Notes: generated by a model from the sequence alone, not told the origin. 37,996 nucleotides of DNA from Smittium culicis (GCA_001970855.1 LSSN01002096.1:1-37996), one strand, 5' to 3'; positions 20,881 to 34,039 are shown, counted from the stretch's first letter. A program made the numbers and translations.

Positions 20881-22400
20881 TACTATTATTTTAAATCAAA
20901 AAAAACTAAATTTGTTGCAATTGCTAAGATGTTGGCAGTAAATGTTTTTTAATAAGAGCTGTTGCCTTTATGAGTGGTAAACTGTTAATAATTAGTAGAT
21001 GTTTTTTGAGAACTGTGAGTTTATAATATTTAGCAAATGTTATTGAGTATTGTAGAGATTGTTGAAAAGTTGGATTTTAGTAAATTATAATGGAGGGATG
21101 GAGGCTGAACAATGGTTGACTATACGTATATGGTTATGTTAGTTTGATGGTTTGGACTATCGAATTTATACTTGGATACAAACAATAAAAAATTTTCTTC
21201 TTTTCCAAGAATGACTGACTCACCAAATCCTTCTAATCCCTTTACTCATCGCTTTTTTCCACTCTGCGTAATTCCCCCCTTTTACTCGACGTTTTTCTCC
21301 ACTCTGCGTAATTCCTCGCTTTTACTTAATTTTTTCATTTCATCCCTGATACTGTACGATTACTCGTATATGATTCGCCCCCATCCTACTCTGTCCCGAC
21401 CACTGCTAGACCAATTGATCCGCTTTTACTTAATCGCCCTGCCTTTGTATGTCCATCTATTCGCTGATAATTTTTCCAATTGAGCAGGATTTGGTAACAC
21501 TGTTTTAGAACTGCCAATCAGCGCCTATTTTAGTACTGTTCGCCGCGATTTATATTCCTTCCACTCACTTTTTTTCTAATTAATGAGTAACTAACCCTCA
21601 CCAATTATCCCAACAAGAAATCAATAGCCACTTATAGTGCACAACTATGAGTTTTCTAACCTGTACAACACATAAACTACACATATACATTAATCTACAC
21701 ATTTTGTAGCAATAAACCATAAATCCATCGCATCCTTTAACTACTCTGATTTTATTGCGCACGAACCATCTCCAGATAATCTTTGAGCTATTAGTCATAT
21801 GATAACCCTACATCTCCTCTTAACTCTTGCATGAGTTTTACAACTCGTAAGTCCCTAATTGGCTTGCTAATGAAAAACTAAAAAAAAAATAAAGGGAGAG
21901 GGCCCTCCATCCCGGCAACTTAAGATTCAGCGACTAGTCTTCCGAGCTGTACACATGTTAATTTAAATGTATATATGTGCCATAGCTCAGACTCCTCCCG
22001 GACTACTGCTATTTTCATATCCGCAATCTTTATTTCATAGATAATCCTGCAATGCCAGGCTTTAATCACCCTCACTCTCACCCCTCTCCGCATTAATATA
22101 TCACATGATACCTCCTATTTTTCGTATCTATAATGATTTCCACTTGCCAAAATATATTCTATCTGGATTTAGACACATTCTGCCTATTTTTATCAATGCA
22201 ATGATCTTAGAAATAAATACTCCTTCCCGTTCCCCTATACCTTATCCTCTCAACTACAATAAAAAGACGCTGCTAAACAATCCCATCATTACTGTATGTC
22301 GAATTTTACTCATCCAGTAGATCCTAATAAGAAACATATCTCTTCATCTTTGAATTTTTTTATTTGCCAGTACGAACTAAATACTAATTTTTGGTCTAAT
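20881..22400. other. Intergenic, C/T-rich on + strand, no gene recognised
   Basis: Upstream region of the minus-strand transporter followed by about 1.3 kb that is pyrimidine-rich on + and less AT-extreme than the DNA beyond it. Open frames here (for example 21172-21483) have Ser/Phe/Pro/Leu composition explained by the skew, and one spans a 40-nt tandem duplication. I found no conserved motif on either strand. Confidence 0.45.
21251..21330. repeat. 40-nt tandem duplication
   Basis: Two adjacent 40-nt units share tccactctgcgtaattcc at 21258-21275 and 21298-21315, with similar flanks. The string cgcttttacttaat recurs at 21317-21330 and about 21420-21433, a partial dispersed copy. No coding role is apparent. 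Confidence 0.75.
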
Positions 22401-25400
22401 CTTTAAATTTACTAGATGCCATTTTCATATAAAGTAGTGATAATCTTTTAATAGAAAAAAGTATGCTCCTCGGAATAATATCCCATATTTATATATTACA
22501 ATGGATGTTTAACAAAATTTCATCATAGTTGAGAAATAAAAATACATATTTTGATATGTAATTATCAACATCATTCAACTAGAAATTACATTTATTTTGT
22601 TTACTCTCATTAACTAAATACCGCTATAAAATACCATGGAATTCTTTTGGTTATTTCTGCTCGCTTGGTATAAATTACGTCCACTTCGAGGCTGAGTACC
22701 GCTTTAACTGCTGTACCATCAAAATAAATATATTTAAACATGCTTTATTGGCTGCAAAAAATAAAAAGAATCCATTCAATTATTTACTCACCATCAATAC
22801 TTATAAATTTCTTTCAACTGTGCCTTGAAAAATTCAATCTCACATCGTGTAAAGTCGAAATTTTTCTAATGAATGATTCATCGAATCCCCTAAAAATTGA
22901 ATTTTTTTGATCTTTGCAACCCATATATGCTCTTCCAAGACTCCCCTAGCATACTTTATAAATAATCATTTCAAAATTTTCTCAAATATTTCACAGATTT
23001 TTTTATAGCTATATTAGCTTTACTCGAACTTATATTGTTCATCCTATCTATCAGCAACAATATCAATTATATAAAAAATGAAAATATAAAACTACAGAGA
23101 TATTGCTCCTAGTAAATTAGAGTAAAAAACATTGAGATTTATAAATAACCATTCCTTGTTTTTCTTTCATACAAAAAAAAACTATTCTTCAACTGAAAGT
23201 AAAATTTATCGAATTTCTAATGCCCAATAAATAAATCACTTTAAAGGTACAGACATAATTACCACCTCATACAAATAAAAAATCCCTTATAAACTTCAAA
23301 CTATAGACTAGAAACTAATCTTACCGCTTATTTTCTATTATTGTTATCGTACCAATAAAATTCCGTGATTAAAAAAAAAAAAAAAACTTCATATACAAAC
23401 ATTAGTCGCTTTATAAATTTTAAAATTACGTTTATCTATATTAATGAACCAAAACCACTCTGCCAAAACTCGAATCACTACAAAACATACAGAATGAAAA
23501 TATTCATTCTAAAAACACAAAATTCTCATAAATATACGTGCGTATATATTGAGGTGTATCTTACTAAACAATTCTTTCAACAGTGATTTCATTATAAAGT
23601 ACAAGTTCTGGGGAAGAGGCTAGGTCAGGCTTCTTAGTATCATTTTCTGAGATGATTTTAGGCTTCATTTGTTTGAAAATTTTGAATTTAAATAAAGATT
23701 TTGATACGTTATTTAATTTGATTATTAAAAAAAAGCAGATCAGTTGATAAAACTTTAATTAAGTAGATATTAAATCTGTGGGGAAAATAATAATGTGTTT
23801 TACTTATTATTTATATTTATTATTTTTTTTTTCTACTTATTTTGAGAGATCTAGGACTGAGATTGCTGGAAATTTATTAAATTGCAATAAAAAAATGATA
23901 TTTAAAAAAATAAATGGATATTATTTATTTTATGCTTTTATCTAATTTATTTAGTTTAATCGAATCGATACTTATTAGATTTTATTAAATCTTTGTATTA
24001 TTTGTTTATGAAAATGATCTTCACTGTCAAAAATATATATATTTCTTGAATTAATGTTTATAAAAATTATATTTTTTTCTATATCTTGAGAGTTTGTTAT
24101 AAAAATCTGTTTATTTATAGGATTAATTTTTGGCTTATGATCGAATATTTAATCAAATCAATGATTCGATTCCTTTTTTTTCCGTTTATTTTTTATCAGA
24201 AATAGCAATTATATTATTATAGAAATTATTATAGTTAGATTTCAGAATGGTTTAAATCTAAATTTCGTTTTGGTTTGATTTATCTAATTGAACATATATA
24301 ATTTAATTTCCTTTATAAATTTATTCTTGATTAATAAAAATTTAATTCGAAAATGATCGTTACTGATTGAGATTTAAAAATCTATAAGTAAAAAAATTAA
24401 ATTCTGAATGATAATAAGTATGATCGTAAATGTGCCAGTATAAATTTACTACGAACAAGAGAATACAATTTTAATTCATCATTATTTTTTAGATCAACTA
24501 AATTAATATACAGAAAAGAAAATAAAATAAACAGATACTAATAAATAGAAAAATTGAGTATAAAGAAGACAGAAACTGTTTTGCTATAATTTTTTAATCA
24601 GAAAATAATAGTCTCTAGAAGGGCAAAATCTTCTAATTCGAATCAAAAATTAATTCATCATGACTAAAAATGTAAAAAAAAAAATTTTTTAATGGAATTT
24701 TTTTTCATTTTTTTTCATTTTTTTTTTCTGTGATAAAAACGGTTCAGAAAGGAAAATGGAAACTCTATCGAAAATTTATTAAAAATTCTTATTTGTTTTA
24801 CTTTAAAATCCTCTGATTAACAAATATAAAAATTATGTAAAAATTAAACCTAAAAAAGTGAGAAAATAAGCGGAAGCTTGATTTTAATATAATTCTTAGA
24901 TTAAAGTTTGTTAATCATATAGTTTTTCTTATTCTATACTCAAGGCTTTGGTAATATTTTTTATAATACTTTTTTTTTTTTGAAAAGTCGTACTATATTA
25001 TCTCATCGTCACTTAAAAAACAAAAAGTACATAGAATTTTTCTCTGTGGGATAACTAATATTCAAAATATTAAAACTTTAATCGGAAATAAAGGTAATGT
25101 AGCTAATAAAACCCACTATATATTTTTGATCACTTTCGAATAAATAGCATACACAAGCTTTTATTTTATTTTCATAAATGTAATTTATTTATGCTAATTT
25201 TAATAGAAAAAATTAATAAGAATGTTATTAGTTTTAGTTTTTATAACTTTTAGCTATTATTCCAAGAATTTTCTAGATAGCGTTTATAAAGCAATCTAAG
25301 CTATAAATATTAATCAAGTTTTAATTACTAGATTTTTTTGATCTTTATTCTAATACTGTGATGCATTAATTTATGTTTAGAAATTTGCATTTTTCTCTTT

Positions 25401-28400
25401 GATAATAGTTTTTTTTAAATTTATTTGCGGGAAAATATTTTATTCTTCTTAGAATTCAAGAAAAAATTTACATTTGTTATTCATGATATTTATAATCCAG
25501 TATTTTTATTCATTTTTATATTCGCATTTCCTTTTTATTTTACATTTACACTAAACTTCTCTTTTCGCCGTCATATATTCACTATAAAATTTTTTTTGAT
25601 AATTCCAAATATTATAGGATCAATTATAAATAAAATAAGAGTTTCATAGATATGATATTTTTGGCCTCTAGCGGAGTATTCTCACTGCAAAACCAAGAAT
25701 CTCACTCTGAAATTGGGCTAGAAACTATTAAAATAACAAATCAGAAGCTAAATTAAAAATAAACTAATTTTTTTTTATATATCTAATAATAAAATTTAAT
25801 AAGTACTCAATTATATAAATAAAAAATTCAAGAGTTTTGGATAATGGTATTGAAAACTACAATTATTTGAAAGAAAGAAATAAGGTGTAATCAATTTAAT
25901 TCAAGAATAAAGATTAAAAAATAATATCAAAAAAATACAAAAATAAAATTAAAATTAAAAAAAATTCTTAACAATTAAAAAACCAAGTAATGAAAATATC
26001 ACAAAATAATAAACGCATCATAATGTAGTTCACTTCTATCAAAATTTAATTTCATGAACTGAAACAATTATTTGGAAATGTGATGTTTATATACAGAAAA
26101 TTTGAATTTTTATATCATTCATTAGCCAATTTAGAATAAGTTTCGCATAATAGCTAATAATTTTTTGTAAAAATGAAAATGTCAAATTTGAAGAAATTTT
26201 TGCGATCGTAGCGATAAATACTTATATAAGAGCTATTATTAATATATTTGCGCTGGAAATTTCTGGGTTTCAGCAAACATATATTGAAACTGCTTTGATA
26301 AATGCTCTAAAAAAATATCAAGACTTGATTTAAAATCCAGAATTAAATATTATTGAATCGAATCTATGTTTATTTCAAATAATATAACATGAATTTACGA
26401 TCTAAAACAGATAAAAAAACTATTTATTGATATATTAGCGAATTTTGTGAAAATAAAGATTTGTTGTGAAACTATGTTGACCAAAATATATACTCAGCGG
26501 AAGTAAAATTAAATCAAATTACTTTTTACGTTTATTTTGATTATATAATTTTTTAATCTCAGTTCATACTAAGATTAATAATCTAAAATATTGTATAATT
26601 AAATATATCAGTATGAAGAATTAAGATATATAACCTAAATTATTGGAAATAAAAATAATTAAATTATCTTAAGAGCTCTATAAATATATCGAAAGAAATT
26701 TACTAAATTTAATTCGTGATTAATATAAAAATAATATCACTTAAACAGAAATGAAATATATAGTAATCTTGAAAGTAAAAAAAAATTTAAGATGCAAAAT
26801 AGATATTTTCCCATATTTATGACTAGTAATTAGCTAAATTACAAAATTATTATTACAAACCCGGGAATTGGATCCATGATAAATAAAATAAGTCAAAATT
26901 TTAATAATTATTACAATAATGTCTGTTAATTTTCAAAGAATGTTTTAAGATGCATTAAAGGGTAGTAAAATATAAAATTTCTTATAACAACTGAATTACA
27001 GAACTAAAATTTAAATTTTATTATGACACAGAATATTCAAAAATAAAAATTTTCAGAAAACCAAAATTTGAATTTTTGAATCCACGCAAAGTGGGTCAAA
27101 AAAATTTAACGTTTTTAAAACGAAAATTTTTGTAGCAATATGAAAATATAAAGCGGTATTAATTATTTATGTAGCGCATTACAATTATTTTATATATTAA
27201 AATCTACGCTTGTCGGGTTAGATAAAAACTGCGAGTAATATATTATTTTCTAATATAGATACAATCCTATTTTAATAGAGGATACGGTAATATAATATCA
27301 CTTTATTAATGATCTAATTAAAATATAAGGATTATAGCGATTTTCCTTGAGAAAGAAAAATATATATATAAGTATTTTTAAACCCGATTCAATAATCTCG
27401 ATTTTTATTCTCTATAAATTCAATATTCATTATTTCTTATGATCCTATAATAAAAGATTATGTTATAATATAAATCCATTAATTATCGAAATGACTCTCT
27501 TAACAATTATTTTACCCCTGAATCAATAAAATGAGCATCCGCATAAATATGGTAAATAATTTAATGCTAATTTTTGAGTATTAAGATAAATATATAATTT
27601 TTTTTGTTAAAATGATAATTCAAATTGGGAAAAAAAAAAAAAAATACAAATCAATATCAATATCAATATCAATATCAATATCAATATCAATATCAATATC
27701 AATATCAATATCAATATCAATATCGAATTTGATTTTATTTAGCTTTTAAAAGCATAAAAATCTGGAATATAGCTGTAAATTATTATAAATATTACCACGG
27801 ATAAAATAATTGGCTAAAATAAAAAAATTACAGAATTAGCATAAATAATTTTTTGGTATGCAATATTTTAACTTTTTTATTTTAAATATAAATTAAAATA
27901 GACATTAATACATAAAATATAGAAATATCGACGGTAGTTTTTATGAAATCAGAGGTTTTATAATTAATGTTGTTATATGCAAGGATAATGGGCTGATTTC
28001 AAGTATATTGAGCTTGAAGATAATAAGTGTATATATAGTTAATTATCTGCCCCAACTTCGAGAATAATAGCTAAATTACTATCTGATATATTTCTGGAAT
28101 TTATAAAATTTATGAAATCATTTTTTTGAAACTTTAGTAAATAGCAGACTACATTTTGTGAAACATATAATTTTTATCTTTAAGCATAGATAGTAAAATT
28201 AATATAAATATCATGATTTATCAATATTCGATTTTTTTGATAGTTATTCTCTTAGCTATAAATTGATTATATATATAAAGTTAAGAATATATTAGAAATA
28301 AGCACTAAGAAAGAATATAAACTTTAGTAATTACCCCAGGGAAAAAAGCTATTTTACTATAATCGAATTTCTGGATGATACTTATAGTATATTAAGTATT

Positions 28401-30900
28401 ATTGAATAAATAGAATTATCTGCTTTTTTCATATATTTCAAATTCTGGCCTGATTAATATGAACTTGACATATTTCATATTTAATCTTTGCATTTATAGC
28501 ATTGACTAAATCCATTAAATATTTTAACTTTGATCGATTTTCAAGTTATATAAATAGTTAAATTTTTTTTTTTAGTTCGATAAAAATTTACTATACGTTG
28601 AAATAATATCCAGAATAAGTATATAAAGTAATAAATAGCTTCTGAAATAGATATGCGGATCATTTTTTATGTCTTTCATTAATTAAATTCGTAAGATTAA
28701 TTTAATTATATATATTGGAAAATTAGCTAATCTATATTTCTCAAAAAAAAATTTTCCTGTGATGTGTACTTGTTTTTTATGTTGTACTAATTTTCCAGAT
28801 ATTTCAATATTTAAATTTATAAAATTGATTATGACACTAATTTTTTTTTTCGATTGTAAATATTCTATTTTAAAAATAATTTTAATAACCTATGAAGAAA
28901 ATTTTATATTATAATCAAATATGGTTTAATTATCTAATTTTGGTATAGAAAAATATGATGGTGTATTAAGAGATTATGAGTTATAAATTATCGTAAATTA
29001 TATAGAAAATAACTTGGTAAAATAGCAAAATATAATATTTGAGAAATAAATGAATTTTCATCATTTTTAAATTGAAATTCTGATTAAAGCGGTTAAATAA
29101 CCTTGAATATATGTATTTTCTTAAATAAATATAGCTTTACTATAATATATTAAAAGATATAAAATTCAAAAGATTTACATATAAATAACTTAAATAGGCC
29201 TAGAACGTATATGAAACGAAAGCTTGATGTTGAAAAAGCTATTTAAACATAATAATCACGAATTTTGAATTAACAATTACTTACAAAAAGCATAATCGAT
29301 TTTTTTTTTCGAGTAAAATATATTTTTTCTAGAACTAGGGTGTCTAGTTATAGAGAAAGGATGATTATGCTCTATTTATAAATTTTTATTAGAAAGATGA
29401 GCTTATAATAAATAAAAAAAATAGTCAAAACTGGAAAAAAATCAGAATTTTTATGAAATTACAAATTATTTATAGTAAAAAAACGATTATTTATAAGGAA
29501 TATTTGTTTATTATATGATTTTTGATAATATATTTATTTATATAATACATGCTACTAGATAGCGAAAAATGAGGATTTTATTTCTGTAATCTGCATTATT
29601 TATATTCATTTATGTATCGAGATACGAGTATATTAAAAAGATCCCGGACACTTTAAAAGTAATCAAAATCTACTTTAGCTATTTATGTGCTTAGAAATAT
29701 GATTTTGAAACAGCATATTTCGCTAAAAATTAAGACTATTTAAAAAAAATTATTACATGCGCGTAAATAAAAGAGAAGTTATGAAAAATTCGAGTAAAAA
29801 AATGGTTAAATTAGATGAGTAAATGCCCTAGGTAAATATCGCTACAAATAATAATCAATGTATCTTTAAAACGAAAATATTTCAGTCCCATGAATTTGAT
29901 TTAAAAGAAACATGATCTTTTAAACTTATTAGACTAATATCTTGGGATTTTTGATTTTTAAAAATTTTATTATATTATATTTTTATTTAATTTTCATATA
30001 ATAGCGTTTATTTTGATGCTATCTTTTGTATAGTATTATACTTTTAATGTTCAATTATATTCATTCATATATATTTTGCAAGAATAAAAATACTATTTGT
30101 TTAAAGATTATATATTTTTAAAGCGAATCAAAAAAATAATAAATAAAAAATATAAAGATTTATAATCAAGAAGTGCAATTTTAGCTCAAATAAAAACCTC
30201 ATAAAAAGTAATAAACAATAATAATCGAAGAGAAATGTGAATTCTTCTTCAATTTTATTTTAAATAAATACCTTAAATAAAAATGATGTAACTTTAAATC
30301 ATAAATTTTTGAAATGAAAAATTTCAGTAAAAATGAAATAGTAAGCTGAGATACGAAAAAAATACTTTCTAAAATACAATAGCATTCACAGAAGATTTGT
30401 ATATAGCAATCTTCGTTATAAATAGTCTAGATAAACCGTAGAACATAAATGATTTTTACAAATATTAAACATAAATTAATCTCGATAATGTTTTAGAAGT
30501 TTTTTATTTCCCCTATTTTAAAAAATTATTATGTGCGATGGAATTTCATGACAAAAGTTAAATGTAAGCACTAATAGTAAAATTAAAGTATTTTTGAGTA
30601 TATATATTTTTATCACGTCGACGAAATTATCTAAAATAGATCTAGAGTGGTCTAAAGGACTATTTAATGTTGGATGTTTGTTGGTAAATCTTATTTTCAA
30701 GGAAATAACTAAAATTTAAGAAAGTGGATTTTGGTGGTTTTTTATAAGAAAGAAATTTGATATTAGAAGAAAAACGACGAATGAAACATATTTATAAATC
30801 ATAAATAAATCATAAAAAAGAATGTTAATATTTTGATATTGAGTTAATTAAGCTGATGAGATGTTCGGAATAAGAAATCATTTATCATATGAATGTGTGA
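22401..30900. other. Extremely AT-rich gene desert, about 8.5 kb
   Basis: No gene could be supported on either strand. The sequence is made almost wholly of A and T, clearly more extreme than the introns of neighbouring genes. Open frames are short and of Asn/Ile/Lys/Phe/Tyr composition. The only regular structure I see is a hexanucleotide array at 27651-27724. It could be a collapsed repeat region, an old element graveyard or a centromere-like tract. The sequence alone does not decide. Confidence 0.6.
27651..27724. repeat. (TCAATA)n hexanucleotide array, about 12 copies
   Basis: A near-perfect 6-nt tandem array of 74 nt, preceded by a poly-A run. It does not resemble the TTAGGG-type telomeric repeat common in fungi, so I read it as a microsatellite. 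Confidence 0.9.
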
Positions 30901-30911
30901 AATGGAAAAAA

Positions 30912-32030
30912 AAGAAAGGCCTTGCGGATGGGCTGGTAATTCGAAATAGAGGCCATTAATACAACTTTATATTTACAATTTGCGGGTTATTACACGAGGA
31001 TGATGAAGTAGGGGCTGAAGAAATTCGTAGTAATACATATAATATTTTACTGATATACGTGTGATAATTTTTATCTAAAACAGGATTGAAAAAAAGCAAT
31101 TATTATTTAAAAAAAGGTATTGGAATTGTAATCATAGACGATATAGTGTTAGATCGAAAAGCTATTGAGCAGCATATTTATCGCTACAGTGTAAGTTATG
31201 TGGGTGGGGGGGGGATGAAGACTAGTTTTGTGGCCTTTTTAATTGTATATTTTATTAATATTGTATTGGTAATAGTAGCAGTATGGTAACAGCGTTATAG
31301 ATACTTAGAGCGAGTGTAGTTAGCAATAAAACATTTAATGTGGCCAAAAATACAGAAATTGCGTCAAATATGTTTGGTCTGGTGCTGATTTAATATCAGA
31401 ATTCTGATTGGGCTGATGTACTGATTTCGTTATTTTATATGACATACCTATTCGCTTAAAATGAGTTCCGTGGAATTAGCGTTGATACATTCAAGAAAAA
31501 ATTATGGGTTTTTAGATTTTAAAAGCCGTAATTTGTTACGCAATCGACATTTGTATTTCGTAACTAGTTTTGGTTTTATACCGAGTTTCTATTATCTTTG
31601 CTTTTGTAGCCCATTTGAATTCCAAGCTAAAATTCATTATTATTATTACTTATTTTTTTTGTAATAAACTTGATTTATAAATAGATTGATTAATAATTTA
31701 GAGTCAGTATTTATGACCGCTCTCTCTTTTTACACAAATAGAGGCCATGGAAATAATAAAAATTGTAAGCATCAGTTAGCAGCAATGTTTCAAACCGGTT
31801 AAAAAAATAAAGCGTTTAATCTAGCTCAATGTTTTATAGATCAACAAAAATTCGAAAAAGGTATGCATCAATTGTCTATAATTGAAATATTAGTAATCAT
31901 ATATTTATATATAATGAGAGCAGCTCGAGGTTATCAAGATGACGTATGTATTATAGCAGAATGATTTTTAAAAAAAATATGAGAACACGTATTGAAAAGT
32001 AAAGTTTTGAGAGCTTTTTTTTTTGTCGAG
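30912..32030 (+). pseudogene. Decayed ORF, possible retroelement polymerase relic
   Basis: One reading frame carries protein-like sequence for some 370 codons despite about 13 stops. Pieces include LLHEDDEVGAEEIRSNTYNI (about 30996-31055), GIGIVIIDDIVLDRKAIEQH (about 31119-31178), HLMWPKIQKLRQICLVW (about 31333-31383), an uninterrupted ORF from ATG 31461 to 31664, and AFNLAQCFIDQQKFEKG (about 31812-31862). Nearly all interruptions are TAA or TGA, one mutation from CAA, CGA or TGG. The string VIIDDIV recalls the xxDD motif C of reverse transcriptases, but nothing else confirms it. It probably belongs with the decayed ORF that follows. A host pseudogene is the alternative. Confidence 0.45.
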
Positions 32031-32400
32031 AATGAAGGCGGAAGGAGGAGGCGAACAGGATACTCAAGATAAAATGAAATAAAAGTAAATAGCAGAGCAA
32101 TCTCGAGTATTTTTTTTTAAATTTTAAAAATAAAAAAGATTTCCCAGGCGTAAAATTAAGTCAGGATTTATGTTTTTTTTGGAAATATAATTAAATTAAA
32201 TTTGTACTATGAGAGAGAGTAAAATCGAGGGGGATAAATGAGAAGAAAATGTAAATCAAAGGGAAAATTTTCTTTTTTTTAGGGATTTTCTTGAAAATAG
32301 CATGTTTTCTCCACTATGAAATTAAAAAAAAAAAAAAACAAACAGGAGTGAAGTGAATTTATTACAAATTAGGAAACTTTATTTATTTTAGGTTCAAGTG
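32031..32400. other. Low-complexity gap between two decayed ORF blocks
   Basis: About 370 bases of purine-rich and poly-A/poly-T sequence with no convincing frame. It may be part of the same relic, too degraded to read. Confidence 0.4.
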
Positions 32401-33390
32401 GTGGTTTATTCCGAGAATTTATTTTTATTTTTAGTTTTCTTTTTTTAGAAGTGGTTTTTGGAAATTTGCGCAGACTATGTGCCTATACATTTATTAAAAA
32501 CAAGGATTCTGACAGGCTTTGCATTTTTTGCATATTAGGCCTATAAGAAGATTTGGCTTAAAGTTACGTTAAGAAAAAGCGGAAAGTGATTAGGAGATAT
32601 TTTTTAGGGCACATCGGAACAAAAAGTAAGTAGAAAGTAGCTCTTTATGAGGGGTTAACCATTAGCGGTGAGGTATGTAGGAATGCCTTTTTCGTTTATA
32701 AGATATTGGATTTATAGCCAAGCAGCTATTTCGGAAAGCAATTCTTGGTTTTTGTATTATGATATAAAAATATGACAAGTGTAAAAACAATGCGATGGTA
32801 TAGAGATACGCAATGAAGTGGGCATTATTGCAAATAGATTTGATTTTAGATTTTAGATTTTAGCCATAGTTTATCAATTGCTTAGCTCGAAAAGGCTCAT
32901 TAAGAGTGAGCTGTTATGGAGGCTTATGCGTGAATTTGCCTATAAAAGGCTGGTATGGGATCGCTGACTAATCCAGCAAGTAAACAATCAGCTGAGAAGA
33001 TTTTCGCCCAGGATATTCATGCTGGATCCAATCATGCGCTTAAAAAGAAAGCAAGTATATGCAGCACAGTTCCAGCTAAAACGCATAATGGGTTGTTTAG
33101 TATAGTTATTGGCTGTCTAACTTCAGCGAGGGCTACACAATGGGAAAAGAGCTTAAAAAAAGAATTACGGACTATGAGCCTATTTGCAAAAAACTCAGCG
33201 ATTATTGGAGGGCTTTGCTAGCAGAACAAGAGAATTAATAATAGATAAACAGCCCTGGAGCCACAGGATTACTACGGCATATAAACGTTTAAAATAGACC
33301 GCTTATGACGAGCAAGGAGCAAAAACGTTGTCAACTGAGAAGAACATGTCAACTGAGAAAATGGTGTCAACTGAGAAAATGGTCAAATAA
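32401..33390 (+). pseudogene. Decayed ORF with in-frame stops and hexapeptide-repeat tail
   Basis: A single frame can be followed for about 330 codons through roughly 16 stops. The quality rises toward the 3' end: YWIYSQAAISESNSWFLYY (about 32704-32760), SELLWRLMREFAYKRLVWDR (about 32905-32964), LRRFSPRIFMLDPIMRLKRK (about 32992-33051) and RLLEGFASRTRELI (about 33199-33240). Stops at 32965 (TGA), 33103 (TAG), 33118 and 33154 (TAA), 33175 (TGA) and 33295 (TAG) interrupt sequence that reads on in the same frame, and each is one C-to-T change from CGA, CAG or CAA. The frame then enters the 18-nt minisatellite as STEKNM/STEKMV repeats and closes at TAA 33388. The helical Arg/Lys/Gln-rich content would suit a Gag-like or nucleic-acid-binding protein, but I cannot name the family. 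Confidence 0.5.
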
Positions 33391-33499
33391 GAAAACTGTC
33401 AAATAATAAAACTATGTCAAATAATAAAACTATGTCAAATAAGAAAACTATGTCAAATAAGAAAATGGTGTCAAATAATAAAACTGTCAAATAAGAAAT
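33329..33499 (+). repeat. 18-nt minisatellite, about 10 units
   Basis: Ten units of the form tgtcaactgagaaaatgg, changing after the third to tgtcaaataagaaaacta. Most are 18 nt (six codons), with shorter ones of 14-16 nt. In the frame of the preceding decayed ORF the first three units read STEKNM/STEKMV before a 14-nt unit breaks the frame. On the minus strand the array yields a spurious ORF with LFDIVL repeats (33383-33583), which I do not accept as a gene. Confidence 0.9.
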
Positions 33500-34039
33500 A
33501 GAAACAAAACTCCACAAATGCCAAACTTGTATAGATTGTGCGTAAAAACACTGATGAGATGATAGTTTAGGGGTTGAATGCACTCCGCATGACTAAGTAT
33601 TCTAGCTTCTTTTTTTTTTTTTTTTGGGTATTCAATATATTCGCCTTTCAAATTCTGGCACCTCTTTTTATTTTCCCTACTCCATTTGTAATCTGCGCGC
33701 TCAGGTAAGGGCTTAATTGGATAGGTGTCAGGTACGCAGCTTCCTATGCCTTTTTTATTAGCCGAAACCCCCCATTTTGGCTAGTCTCGCTGTGTCTAAT
33801 AAATATCTCCCACCAAACATCCCACTCAATAAAATCTGTTCCACTAAACATCCCACTCAATTTAAATCTGTTCCACTAAACCAACCTCATACTCAATATA
33901 TGCACCTTGCCTATTCAATGCTATTCCTGTTATCTTTTTGTGCGCATATAAACCCTCAAATAAATAATGCGCAGAAACAATCAACCTTTTTCGCTTTTAT
34001 AATCTATAAACCCTTCAATATTATATAAACCTCTTTGTA
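33500..34039. other. Intergenic region with T-run and a short tandem duplication
   Basis: Contains a T-run of about 20 at 33609-33626 and a 31/32-nt duplication at 33815-33877. No gene recognised. The ORF at 33777-34028 runs through the duplication and has no motif. Confidence 0.5.
33815..33877. repeat. 31/32-nt tandem duplication
   Basis: Two adjacent units of the type aaacatcccactcaat...atctgttccact differ only by small indels and substitutions in the middle. They lie in non-coding, C-rich DNA. Confidence 0.8.

Noticed and set aside
21172..21483. 103-aa ORF with Ser/Phe/Pro/Leu composition
   Set aside because: It spans a 40-nt tandem duplication in C/T-skewed non-coding DNA and shows no motif.
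27651..27724. Hexamer array as an interstitial telomeric repeat, tempting given the TERT gene nearby
   Set aside because: The unit (TCAATA) has only one C and no G-run and does not resemble known telomeric repeats. It follows a poly-A and looks like a microsatellite.
32944..33130. Tiny introns of 24-31 nt (for example gtatgg...atccag and gtatag...cttcag) that would remove stops in the 33-kb ORF
   Set aside because: Every well-supported intron in the window is 63 nt or longer. The frame continues unchanged through the stops without splicing, which point mutation explains better.
30912..33390. Alternative genetic code with TGA or TAA read as sense
   Set aside because: TERT, PIG-C, epsilon-COP and NTMT1 have no internal stops and the YEATS gene ends at TGA. 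The standard code holds, so the stops indicate decay.
33383..33583. Minus-strand 66-aa ORF with LFDIVL hexapeptide repeats
   Set aside because: It is simply the translation of the 18-nt minisatellite. Any open frame through it gives a six-residue repeat, and there is no domain or start context.
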